39,739 nt of DNA from Boletus sp. NGJ (taxonomy: Eukaryota > Basidiomycota > Agaricomycetes > Boletales > Boletaceae): positions 1-39,739 of the forward strand of contig JAGTXK010000093.1 of the NCBI GenBank assembly GCA_019096195.1. The letters are read 5' to 3'. This document shows, in pieces, positions 24,127-34,284 of the stretch (positions are counted from its first letter, which is position 1; each line of letters begins with the position of its first letter). The position numbers were made by a program, and so were the translations under genes. The notes under the pieces are model-generated. The model was not told the origin of the DNA, made no database searches, and worked only from the letters and a program-made list of their open reading frames with translations.

Positions 24127-26087
24127 CTATGCGTAATCGTCGTCATCGTTGAACAAACCTCTGGCCCAACGTGCGAGGGCGCATCCTGTTGCACCGAACA
24201 AGAACAACCAGTCAAACAAACCTCCAAACAACGAGTACTGCGGGAGAGAAGAGAACAAGTTGACGTCACCATCGTTTTCCCCGTTCATATTCGACGATGA
24301 GGAATGGGAAGGAGGGAACATCGTCCGTAGCTGGACTAATGTGGTGAGAAGATAGATACCCTGAAGAGAAGCGGGTCATTTTCATCGATGCGTTTCTCCA
24401 AACGGAACGTGAGAATGGCAAACCATGAGCTGGGCTAATAGAAGCAACATCAAAGAGGCAGAGATATTGCGAGATGTAATTCGGAACGCCTGATCACGGG
24501 ATGGCCGTTCAATATGCGTCTTTTTTTCCTTTGTTCTCGGATTGGCCTGACTTACCCTTGTGACACCTCTGAGGACCGCTCTGACGCTGCTGAGGATGAT
24601 GGCTCCTACGAGAACCAGACTAATCTGCCTGGATAGAGATGGGACGTCGATGCTTAGCTTCCCAGATGCAGCTGGCATTAGGGAAAACAAGTGAGCGAAA
24701 ACGTGTGCGATGATATCCCCATAAGATGACGTTTTGTCATCCATGGATGATGGTGGAAATAGCAAATTAATGACGGACTGGCAGGACATATCAGTTGGAA
24801 CGGCGGTACGAACAACGTCACATGAGCACTTGCGCTGAACACCCTACACACGCAATATACCGCCCATGTCGTGCTGAGAATTTTGCCGCGGATGGAGAGC
24901 GCAAATTCGGTGTCTTTGCGAGTGCGTTTTAACGCTTCCACCCTCGTCGTCATTTGTGATTCAAGCGTCTGCAAGCCAATGATTTCTTGCTGCAAGGAAC
25001 CCTGATCTAGAGAAAGTACTTGAACATATCACCTGCCCGGTAATGCCAAGGGTATGAAATCTTACGTGCATCACGTTTGAAAGTCACTCGCGATAGCCAG
25101 GAGCCATCGGTCTGGGGCTGCCACCGATACTCAGTCATACCCTGTCGTTAAGAGAGAAGTTCACACCTTTGAAGCCCCATATGCATCGAGATCGCGCGTA
25201 CGCTCACGTAAGTCAGACCGCACACGGTCGAGAGCATTCTCCGCCGAAGCAATAGAAGCAGCGGAGGGGACAGCCCTTTTTCAATATCGAAACATTGAGC
25301 TGTGGGGTGTCTCCGGTCACATTAATCGACGACTTACGCCTTGCGTGCAAATGTACCCCATGCCCCGTTCACGGCACCCAGACCTGATAGAAGCCCGAGG
25401 ATGATAGTTCCGAGGACCACCAGCCGAGCAGCTGTCGATGTGAGAGGATTGTACGACGTAAATTCCGCGGGAAGTGGGACGAACGACACGGTAAAGATAA
25501 AGAGGGCGACGGGGAGCAAAAAGGCGATAGCTTTGATGTTGAGAAGGCTAGGTGTTTCTAAAGAGTCCGAGTTGTCATGGGCCCCGACGTGCGCGTGGTG
25601 AGAATGACGGACCTGAGCGATATGTGAGAACCATGCAGAAGGAGGCCGGGATGAGAACAGTGATGGTTGATAGTAACAGAAAGAGAGACGCCCTCCACGT
25701 GTACAATCGGACGCTGGGTGCAACGGCATCGGTCAGGACACGAGGACAAGCTCGTGCGAGCACTGACTATGGATCGAGAATGCTGAACCCTTGGCACAAC
25801 AGCGTAGCGAACAACATACAGCACTCCGTGAAGCAGATAGAAAAGGATGTTCGCGCAAGGACGGAGTGCCATGACTTTGTTGAACTTGACTTCGGCGCTG
25901 CCGCCGACTGCGGGAGGGCATCTTGCGTGGCAGAGCCGAGGAGCCCAAGGTTATTGCTCAGCCCCCTTTTCAGGAATTCGCGACAGCATAGAAAGACGCA
26001 GATGCTGGTTCAGCATTGGTCAGTGCACGATACGCGGAAAGCGGGGACGAACCTCGCGCCAAGTAACAGTAGCCCTGCCAGTAACAT
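24127..26087 (-). CDS. Golgi pH regulator (GPHR / ABA-GPCR-like family)
   Basis: Multi-pass Golgi anion channel family that keeps the Golgi lumen acidic; relatives are plant GTG proteins. Ten exons (26087-26053, 26004-25768, 25713-25613, 25557-25338, 25275-25167, 25111-25066, 25006-24843, 24777-24556, 24489-24424, 24360-24127) sum to 1434 nt, 477 residues, with every phase consistent. Signatures in order: MLLAGLLLLGASICVFLCCR, SFSICFTECCMLFATLLCQG, WRASLFLLLSTITVLIPASF, NIKAIAFLLPVALFIFTVSF, IILGLLSGLGAVNGAWGTFA, a helical linker (ALDRVRSDLRERTRDL), LQTLESQMTTRVEALKRTR, and the C-terminal domain ISLVLVGAIILSSVRAVLRG, GIYLLTTLVQLRTMFPP and YSLFGGLFDWLFLFGATGCA. An acidic tail NDDDDYA ends at 24127. 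Divergent from AKR1 with 145 bp between start codons. Confidence 0.93.
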
Positions 26088-26232
26088 GGCGGGCTGGAAG
26101 AAACATTTACAGTAACCCTAACCTTGTCGTAGGGTTTCAACACTGCCTCACGTGCCAAGTCGGCGCAATGGCTGTTTCCCGTCTAGTACACGCACAACAA
26201 CAGGACGACAGCGGGCGACGACGAGCAACGAC
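26088..26232. promoter_or_regulatory. Compact divergent promoter, GPHR / AKR1
   Basis: Only 145 bp separate the two start codons. The stretch contains a telobox-like AACCCTAACC (26114-26123), a partial inverted copy AGGGTTT (26131-26137) and a perfect CACGTG palindrome (26149-26154, the E-box bound by bHLH factors). No TATA box is visible. Function of these sites is inferred from motif identity and position only. Confidence 0.55.
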
Positions 26233-28973
26233 ATGAATGAACCAAGTCACAAGGCAGAGCCAACGACAAAAATCGACAACGAGCAAGCGACCGGGACCAG
26301 CATCTCGCACTCCCACCAACCTCGGCCTCTGGTAGGAATCCCAATTTCATCTTCCGTGTCTCTGTTCCTTGGACTAACGCCGTGTCCAGCAAGAGATCAT
26401 TTCCGCTGCCCAGAGAGGCGATCTTGCGACCATCCAACAACTCGTGGAGTCGGGTAATGCGACCGTGAATGACAGAGATGACCAGAATGTGTTCGTCGCC
26501 CTTGCCGAACGTCCCGTTCCCCCATACATACTGACTTTGTTGCGCAGCACGCCACTTCACTGGGCTGCGATTAATGCTCAGCTTTCCACTTGTCGATATC
26601 TGATTGAACAAGGCGCCGAGGTCGACGCCATCGGTGGTGATCTTCAAGCAACTCCCCTCCAATGGGCGGCACGAAACGGATACCTTTACATCGTACAATT
26701 ACTCATATCGCATAATGCGGACCCAACCATTTCAGACTCCCAGGGATACAATGCCTTGCATCTGGTTACGCACTCCTCATCTGTCATGCCGCTGCTCTAT
26801 TTGCTCCATCAACCCGTCAATGTGGACTCTCGCGATACGCAAGGGCATACGTCGCTCATGTGGGCAGCATACCAGGGAGACGCGCTCTCTGTTGACTTGT
26901 TGTTGAAGCATGGCGCAAATCCTAATTTGAAAGACGATGTTGGCCTTTCACCCCTCCACTGGGCTGTGGTAAGAGGAAACAGGGTCATTCTCCGTCGCCT
27001 CATCGAGATGGGCGCGGATATCCACGCAAAGGATGCAGAAGGACGAACACCAAGAGATATGGCCCTCGAACTTAAAAGCTTGGGCGCATGGAAGCGCGCC
27101 ATGGAGGAAGGTGGCATGTCTGAATCCGGTGTCAAGAAAACAAAACCGCTGAGCGAGGTTAGTTTTTCCTGTACGACACTATATATATTTGTTAATTTTT
27201 TCGCCAGAGAAACACCAAAATTGCCATCTTCGTGTTACCTTCAATATTCCTGTACATTATTTTTACCACCCTCAGTATTCTTCCATGGTATACCGGTATA
27301 GTACTCTCGATGGCCGAGTTTTTCGCCATGCACCACGTAAGTTGTACCACCTTTTCATCGAGTTCAACTTAATTACAATGTACCAAGGTTGTTACCCGCG
27401 TTCTTCTAAACAAGGACAGTTATACGGGGACCGTCAATCAAAGCCCATATTTCGCAGGCATTATCGCCGCGTCGATGCTATGGGTTGGGTATGGTTGGGT
27501 CACTAGACTTGTCAGAGGTAATATGTCGTTACCATCTCAGTGCTGATCTGGTCTTGTCTCACCGTCTTTCGCAGAAACGCCCGAGCATTCATTTATCCAT
27601 TTGGCTTTCGCACTGGTCTTTGGTCTGTGCGCATACAACTTCTTCCGAGCAATTACCCTTGATCCGGGTGCATGTCCTAGACCAGCGAATGACGGAGAGT
27701 TGAAAGCAGTATGTGTTACCTCGACAATTCAGTCGTGCTGACTCGAAAATGATGTAGATAATAGAAGACTTGGCCTCTGAGGGACGACTTAATGGTCAAA
27801 CATTCTGCGTTCAATGCATGGTGAGTGTTGTTTGGTATTGTGTCGCCCATTATCCGAGCCATATCTAGGCAAAGAAACCTCTCCGGTCGAAACACTGTCG
27901 TGTGTGTGACAGGTGTGTCTCAAGATGCGACCAGTGAGGTGTTTATTACCCATTCTCGGTCCATTCTGACCTCTCCGATGTCAGTCACTGTCCATGGGTG
28001 TGGAATTGCGGTTCGCTCTCTTGTCAGCCTGTCAACTAGCATTCAATTACTGACTATTCTCTGCCAGTCGGTGCAAATAATCACCGTCAATTCCTGCTGT
28101 TTGTGACAACTCTCGTCATCGGCATCGCCTTGTTTGACTATCTCAGCTACGAATGTAAGCCACGAACACACATTGCTGTGTCTCCCTGCTAAACATCAGC
28201 CAGTCTTTACCACCGACCTTCCACTTGACTCGGTTTCCAGTGACTGCTCGCCTATTTTGTGTGTCCCAGCATCCAAGGACGCGTTTCTTCTCTCCATCGC
28301 ATGTTGGTCTACTCTCCAACTCACCTGGACATCTTTACTCCTTGTGACGCAATTCTGGCAAGTTGCCCGTCAACTCACCACGTTCGAAGTCTCCAACCTC
28401 GGACGATACGGTTTCATGGGTGGCCGCGGTGGCCTCGCAGCAGGCGGCGGTGGAGCAGGTGTTCAAATGGGACATCGCCATCATCACCCACCCCAACAGC
28501 AGCATGCGTCGGGTTCAGAGCGGAGCGACGAGGACAGCGAAGGAGAAGGCGGGGTACACAAGCATAATCACCGACATGGCGGTATATTTGCCACGGCGAC
28601 CGCACCGGGGACGTGCGGCGGGTTCGTGCTCAACCTACTTGGACTCGATAGGTTTACGCGGGGGAGAGCTGCCCATGGGCTTGCACTCGCATCATCGAGT
28701 GCGCGCGCGAGGAATCCGTTCGATTTAGGCGTCGTGAGGAACTGTAAGGATTTTTGGACGATGGGGAAGGAGGTTGGCGTCGAATATGGGCAGGTGTACG
28801 ATGTACCGCTTGATGGATTCGAAGAAGCCAAGAGGAAACGAGAGATGGAGAGAGGAGAAGTGGAACATGAACACGATCCAAGTGGGGGGAGGGGCAAGGG
28901 CCTCTTGGGAACGCTTGGGTTGGGGATGGGAGGTTCGAGTCGGAGGGGTTATGAACCACTCAGTCAGGTATAG
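26233..28973 (+). CDS. AKR1: Ankyrin-repeat DHHC palmitoyltransferase AKR1
   Basis: Golgi-type S-palmitoyltransferase with ankyrin repeats. Eleven exons (26233-26331, 26390-26490, 26548-27157, 27208-27336, 27388-27517, 27575-27708, 27758-27820, 27869-27933, 27985-28010, 28068-28154, 28204-28973) sum to 2214 nt, 737 residues, all in phase. The repeats start with [20 protein letters not shown] and [20 protein letters not shown], then [38 protein letters not shown] and [19 protein letters not shown]. Membrane pairs follow: [20 protein letters not shown], and [16 protein letters not shown] with [16 protein letters not shown]. The cysteine-rich domain [20 protein letters not shown] leads to [20 protein letters not shown], with the DHHC split over exons 8 and 9. 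The TTxE motif is TTFE (about 28380). The tail is Gly/His-rich. Saccharomyces Akr1 carries DHYC here, whereas this copy has canonical DHHC. Confidence 0.96.
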
Positions 28974-29879
28974 TGTATTTGGCGCCGACTCCTTAACGGT
29001 GTTTTGCCTCCTTGAACCCATCTATGCTCTTCTGAATCTCCCTGCTCATTTTTTTTGTTCCTTCTGTTCCATTAACAATTATGATTACCCTCAGTGACTC
29101 TCCGGTTGTCCCGTAACAATAGTTTCGTTCTGCCCAGACTATCAGTCGGATCCAGGAGTTGGCCGGTGACCAACATTAATTGGTCTTTCGGATCCGCAAG
29201 CTCGTATACGGTGCATAGGAGACACGTTTTATAGAGCCCTTCGATGGTTGTTTGACGAAGATATTCGCGGTCGCGTAACCTCGAAGTACAGGTCTAAAGA
29301 ACACGATCAGGATAAAAAAAATAAAAAAATTCCTTATTGCAAGTTGTCGCACGCGTCAAGAATGCCTGGGACACTTGTTTCCGTACCATTTCTCAATTCG
29401 TCTGCGAAAAGTGCGTATCGGTTGACGACCTCAGTGGTACAGTTTCAATCCTTACAAATGTCATGCTTACCATCCTGAGGAGGTTCTCCGTCACGAAGGC
29501 AGATGGTCCGCGTTCACTCATGCTATTCCGCCACTCAAGAATCTCGAAGTCGAGCTCTCTAGATAGAACGTGCAATGTTGATATTTTCACGGTCCCAGCT
29601 GGAGCAGTGACTCAGGGCGGGTATGCGCTATAAAGCATTACGAACACGGAGATATCACCCCCCACGAATGTCGGCTGCGCAACACAACCACTGCACCTAT
29701 CCCCATCACGATTCAGTGCCCGCGGCAGGAACGTCGTGAAGAGACCGAGTGTGAATATTGGTCGTTTGAGTGACAAGTGCATCTTGACAAGGCGTTCCGC
29801 ACTGTATAGGTGATCGAACGATTTCAATTTATATGATACTAAGTGTACGTCTGCATGATGTACTCTCTTTTCTCCAGGC
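28974..29879. other. Convergent intergenic region after AKR1
   Basis: About 0.9 kb between AKR1 and the uncertain 3' end of the DUF6533 gene. Frames at 29337-29633 (plus) and 29612-30046 (minus) show no domain. The minus frame overlaps the possible last exon of the DUF6533 gene, so part of this stretch could be its 3' UTR. I see nothing else here. Confidence 0.4.
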
Positions 29880-31483
29880 TCATCGCTGATGACACACAGC
29901 TCCGTCCACCTCAATCTTACTTCCATCGAGAAGCAGACGCGCGATGTCCGTTGATTCATCGCTATTAGCAGATGCGCTGAGAATGATTTCGCGAAGACAC
30001 GTAGACACGCCAACGGCCGATACGAGTGTAGAAGTACCAAGGTCACTCCAATAAAACCAGAATAGTAGGCATAGATGCCTACTGTCCAAGTTATAACGTT
30101 TTCAAATTCACTCGTACGGAAACGCAGCTTTCTAGCATGACTTTATGCTCCCTGCTGTTCTTAGATAGGGCACCTTTATACATAGCATTGCAGAAAACGC
30201 TGCGTTACAGGGAGATGTAGCTCGTGAACATGATCTCTTGGTCCGAGGGATTCCCTCTGAGTGTCAGGAACCGTTGCATGTTTAAAATGAGACGACACCC
30301 CTATCTCGATTTTTTTAGTTTGGGTATATAGTTCAAGACTAAATGGCACCACTCACCACAACCGAAAAGAGCGATATGAACCAACTTCAGTTGACTCGTC
30401 AATCAGTGGCTTCGAACAGCGAGCGTGTGAGACGTACTATATCATAGCTGTGATTCGCAGATCGTCGAGCTCACAGACCACCAGAGTGATACTACTAATC
30501 ACTAGTGTGAACCATCCAACTTGCATTCAGCTATACTCAGTTAATGGATTGCAGGGTGACTCACGAAACACCACGACATAGCAACTTAAAGCATCTTTCA
30601 CAAGAAATGATAGAAGAGGCGTCCTTCTCCGCCCTAGTTTAATCCAGACGAAATGCTTGAAGATGAACATGCACATGATGATGCCCTGGACGATTATGAC
30701 GATGATTCTGAGGTACCACGTCAACCCAGAGGTGAGTGCTTGGGAAAGTGAAGACTCACCCAAGAAGACTTGCCATCTCTTTCCGTGGGCGAGGGATAAT
30801 GCAAGCCTCGACGTACTCCATTGTAGAACATTGGGATATATTCAAACCTGCGACACCTAATTCCAAGAGCATCAGGCTACCAACGAAGACGCCCACTCTG
30901 CGGCTACGATTGAATAACACAAAAACTGAATAAATGTAGAGTTGAGATACCAGCTTTGTGTAGTTTCCTGAGCTTACTTCTGATGGCCAAGATAATCTCG
31001 ATCATACAAGTCGACACTTGCAGGATGATTAGCATATACCGATACCACATCGCGCACAGGAAGTCAGAAATGTGACCCGACGACAAGCTCGGCAAGACAG
31101 CCAGGTGAAATCTATGATGATATGTGTCACCTCGGCATGCGGATGGAAGAGCGACTACCTGTCGTACATTTGCGCAGCTAGTGAGACATAACGAAAATAA
31201 AAGTAGAACCATTTGAGCATGCAGCGTCGCATCCTGGTGACAATGAGTTCATGGTAAGGTAGCTATAGTTTGCATAGTCTTACGGCCACACATATTCTAT
31301 CTCTTCCTCGAGTGTTAAGAGCACGTCCCAGATCAATAAGCTGAGTGCGGCCGCTGTTCAGTACTGTTAGCGTATGGTCTCGGAGGGACGCAGTGGACAA
31401 GACACACCCATCTGATGGTAAACATCACGCACGGCCTCGAGGTAAGCTAATGAGAAGGTCGGAGTGCTGGTAACTGCTGTCAT
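29880..31483 (-). CDS. DUF6533-type multi-pass membrane protein, 3' end uncertain
   Basis: Basidiomycete-expanded family of about seven membrane segments with no known biochemical role. The ATG at 31483 gives MTAVTSTPTFSLAYLEAVRD. An intron removes 31408-31357 or so, and the frame continues AAALSLLIWDVLLTLEEEIE then YVWP, the DUF6533 core (about 31287-31355). Further in-phase exons read KWFYFYFRYVSLAAQ, WYRYMLIILQVSTCMIEIIL, NRSRRVGVFVGSLMLLELGV, then across an intron (donor GTGAGT) IIVIIVQGIIMCMFIFKHFV and LLSFLVKDALSCYVVVF to 30565. Beyond that I cannot prove the path. A donor GTGAGT at 30564 could splice to 30501 (LISSITLVVCEL, stop at 30437), or the gene could reach the frame at 30089-29880 (TSTLVSAVGVSTCLREIILS). 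The first 218 residues are well supported. Confidence 0.68.
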
Positions 31484-32171
31484 TTGGAGGCTCGATGAGT
31501 TCCTGCCAGTGGGAGGGGGTGGAAGGCACTATTCGGGGGGGATCTTTGTCAATACACTTGACTTGACTCATTTGTTGTCCATGGGGCTGCTTACGAACTT
31601 CTCAATGACGAGGAAACTGCCAACATGTAACGTTATCGCTAGACGGCTCTACCGCAGGCCTTCGAGAATTATGATTGGAGGACGGCTGGTAAAAAAAGGA
31701 AATTTACAGCATGGACCTGAGCTATGCTGAATACGGTCGCCTAAAAGGTGCCATTTTGGCTCGCTAAACCCGGTCCCAGATTGTAGATGTGGTGACATTC
31801 TGTTCAGGGAACGAAAGTTCAAGTCAAAACTGGTGTTGTGCTACATGTTCTCACTCGGCGCCTTTTCGGCTAAAAAAAGTATGGTCCCAGCAATACCGTA
31901 ACGATGTAGTAAGTAAGGACCCCAGAAACCAATAAAGAAAGAAAGAGAAGGAAAAAAAAAGAAAACAATGACTTGGAAAACTGTTGAACCACTGACAAGA
32001 CACTCATGTATTGCAAAATTTACTATACTAACCATAAACTAGTTTTTCAGGATTTACTATAGTTTGATATAAGTACATACAAGTAGTTGCGCTTTAGAGG
32101 GATTATGTAAGGCATTCAAAAGCAGGCAGAAGCAGCCAAAAGAAGTATCTAGAGTGGCCACTACTCCCACA

Positions 32172-32193
32172 ACATATCCAGCTTTGGATATGT
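32172..32193. repeat. Perfect 9-bp hairpin
   Basis: ACATATCCA (32172-32180) and TGGATATGT (32185-32193) are exact reverse complements around a 4-nt loop GCTT. It lies in AT-rich sequence left of the retrotransposon. Possibly one end of a small degraded element; no partner or target duplication was found. Confidence 0.6.
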
Positions 32194-32458
32194 CTTCTTC
32201 TGACCCCTCATTCTATACATGGTTAGGCATGTTGTGTATATATTAGAGCAAGATTAATTATTGAAGTACATAAGAATAACATATGCAATCTGAAGTGAAA
32301 AAATAAATAATAAATAAATAATAAATCAGTGTGATGTTTTGATATTCTGGACATATGTACTACCAAAGTATATACAGAGAGATGGAATATATGTAGCCAA
32401 AACATATCAGAAACCCAGAAAAAGGGCATGGATTCCTGCCTATATATTGAGATCTTCT

Positions 32459-32506
32459 CCTGACCCCAATTGATTCCTAAGATCAATTGGGGTTGTTAGG
32501 GTCAGG
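32459..32506. repeat. Compound hairpin, 11-bp core with outer 7-bp arms
   Basis: CCCCAATTGAT (32464-32474) pairs exactly with ATCAATTGGGG (32482-32492) around a 7-nt loop. Outside it, CCTGACC (32459-32465) can pair with GGTCAGG (32500-32506) after a short bulge. The structure ends 22 bp before the copia target duplication. It could be a foldback repeat or a MITE remnant, but I see no target duplication for it. Confidence 0.6.
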
Positions 32507-32528
32507 GCATTGATGAAGCATTATAGAA

Positions 32529-32533
32529 CATAT
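32529..32533. repeat. Target-site duplication of copia element, left copy
   Basis: CATAT directly precedes the left LTR and is repeated exactly after the right LTR at 39014-39018. A 5-bp duplication is what integrases of this class leave. Confidence 0.85.
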
Positions 32534-33056
32534 TATAAGGACTAGAGCAGGGAACACACTACTCTCAACACCATAGTCATACAGAGTATATTGATAATAT
32601 GTACCTAGAGCGGGAACATGCTCTATGTTACAGGATGAGTAAGATACTGTTACGGTTACCGAAGGGGGTACATCTTTTCCCCTTCCTTCTCCCCCCGTAG
32701 GACTATGGGATGACCTATTCTTCGACTCTGACCAGGGATTCTCCTGGGATTCCCCCGCGACACCAACCCAGGCATTGCCCCATCCGGAACTACCTTTCTA
32801 GAAAGTTATTCATAACTTCCTCTTTAGGAACCTACCCGTTTGGTATGGACACCGCCTTCCTATTTCTTTTGATACATGCCTTCTTCCTCTTTGATCCGAT
32901 CATAGACATTGCCTCCTTGGCTATGCTCTCTCGCACATAGCCCAGTATTCCTACCTTCCCCTTTTGATTCATGCCTTGATCCACTTATAGTAATCTTTCG
33001 TCTGCGACTAACGATTACTATATTCGTTATGAAGCCTGCCCTAGACGGGTAAGGCC

Positions 33057-33064
33057 TATAAATA
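33057..33064 (+). promoter_or_regulatory. TATA box in nested solo LTR
   Basis: TATAAATA within CCTATAAATAGGGACG is a consensus RNA polymerase II TATA box, placed well inside the 1049-bp LTR as expected for the element's own promoter. It fixes the likely plus orientation of this LTR. Confidence 0.65.
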
Positions 33065-33303
33065 GGGACGTGGGCCCTTCATGTAACTCTAACCTAGATC
33101 TACACTCCTTCCTGTGTAATCTACTGCTTCTCCCGCTAAAGGTTCCACTTCACCTCAGAAGCCTTCTCCCGCGATCTGGAGGTGCTCGCCCTCGTGCTCG
33201 TGATCATCTTCCTCATCACTTTGCACTTGTGCGCCGTCATTGCCGTTACAGGCTTCTAAAGCTTCAGCAACTCCAACGACCAACAGAGGTTGGTTGTTGT
33301 CGG

Positions 33304-33540
33304 TCAGGACTCCGCCACTGACCCAGCAAGACCGGGACTCCGCCACCGGCATTCGTGAAGCCCGAGACTCCGCTATCGGCATCGAAGACTCCGCCATTCG
33401 ATATTAGGCCCAGTAAGCCCTAGGAATCAGCAGACGGAAGGCTACTGCTCCTAGGCCTGCGCACCGGTCTGCCCCCTCCTCAGTGTAAGGATTGGGATTC
33501 CGTGGTAAATCCGAGACTCCGCCATCGGTCGTAGAGGTAA
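33304..33540 (+). repeat. Dispersed GACTCCGCC repeat units within the solo LTR
   Basis: Five near-identical units of the form GACTCCGCCA followed by a CGGC-like tail occur near 33308, 33336, 33366, 33387 and 33525. One unit reads GACTCCGCTA, which is a CC-to-CT change. Spacing is irregular (about 20-140 bp). They look like multiplied short control units in the 3' part of the LTR. Confidence 0.6.
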
Positions 33541-33857
33541 TGAGAGGACTCTACATAAAGCTAGCAGTGGTCCCCAGTCAGAGGGTATTTGGGCCTCTGG
33601 AGGTTAAGTAATCTCTTCCTCAAGCCTACTAGTCCGGTAATCCAACAGGTGTTGGGATTATATGGGAACATGTCACCATTGTTACCCGGCGTAACAGATA
33701 TGAATATGAAATGAATAATGGATACTCACACTCTCAACACTGTAGTCGTATGGAGTGAGGTGTGAGTGAGCGTTCTTGCAATATAAGTATGCTTGGTTGA
33801 TATGCCAAAGTCTAAATATGGCAGGATGGAGTGTTCGTTGGATCACTTGCTCCAACA

Positions 33858-33871
33858 CTCCTCCTCGATCC
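33858..33871 (-). other. Polypurine tract of the copia element
   Basis: On the element strand GGATCGAGGAGGAG runs directly into the 3' LTR start TGTTGGAG. A purine run at exactly this place primes plus-strand DNA synthesis in LTR retrotransposons. Confidence 0.8.
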
Positions 33872-34284
33872 AACGATCGTAAACCAAGGCAGGGACGAGA
33901 AATAGATGAGAAGTAAGATAAGGAAAAGGAAAGAACAGAAAAGTGAAAATCACTTCGAATTTATACTCTATTTGAAAGGGAGGGCTTCTCCTGCAGCACA
34001 GGAGTCACCTTTTGGAGGTCTAAAAGAGAACAAAGGCCTATGAAAGCTGGTCAGGGGAGGGCCTTTGTGAAAATGTCAGCCAGATTCCCTTTTGAGGGGA
34101 TGTAGTGCAGTTGAATATTCCTGTTGTGGACTTGTTCTCTAATATAGTGATATTTGGTGGAGATATGATGGATACGAGAGTGGAAAGTTGGGTCCTTGGA
34201 CAAGGTGATTGTACCTCGGTTATCGCACATCAGCGGTGTTACAGTCAGTTGAGGGAATTTGATGTTGTGTAATAGGGATCACAA
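33872..34284. other. Copia 3' untranslated stretch
   Basis: Between the RNase H relic and the polypurine tract. It is not open in any long frame, but the minus strand still looks like decayed RNase H coding sequence near 34060-34280 (frames broken). Nothing else was recognised. Confidence 0.5.

Larger units (their letters stand above)
31484..32528. other. AT-rich intergenic region with two hairpins
   Basis: About 1 kb where composition shifts from the gene-dense core to AT-rich sequence near 31.9 kb. It contains an A/G run at 31935-31968, an AATA-type low-complexity stretch at about 32298-32328, and two hairpins listed separately. No coding potential was recognised; the frames at 31464-31730 and 32223-32486 show no domain. 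Confidence 0.5.
32648..33696 (+). mobile_element. Solo LTR-like insertion nested in the copia LTR
   Basis: A 1049-bp block starts TGTTACGG and ends GGCGTAACA, so its termini are a short inverted repeat (TGTTACG/CGTAACA) with the TG...CA ends of retroviral-type LTRs. Flanks are GATAC (32643-32647) and GATAT (33697-33701), a 5-bp target duplication with one C-to-T change. Inside is a clear TATAAATA box (33057-33064), followed about 40 bp on by pyrimidine-rich sequence as in an LTR U3/R junction on the plus strand. There is no coding capacity. I infer a solo LTR left by recombination of a second retrotransposon, probably Ty3/gypsy by its ends; a non-autonomous TIR element is the alternative. Confidence 0.8.
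32534..33857 (-). repeat. Left (3') LTR of the copia element, split by an insertion
   Basis: The LTR is in two parts, 32534-32647 (114 bp) and 33702-33857 (156 bp), which together align end to end with the right LTR at 38741-39013. The interruption is the 1049-bp LTR-like insertion plus its 5-bp duplication. Each half holds one copy of an internal duplicated unit (32561-32588 and 33730-33757). Confidence 0.93.

Noticed and set aside
29337-29633. 98-codon plus-strand frame after AKR1
   Set aside because: No domain and no homologous pattern; lies between convergent 3' ends.
33304-33540. GACTCCGCC units considered as a CRISPR-like array
   Set aside because: Units are too short, spacing is irregular, no cas genes occur, and the host is a fungus; they belong to an LTR.
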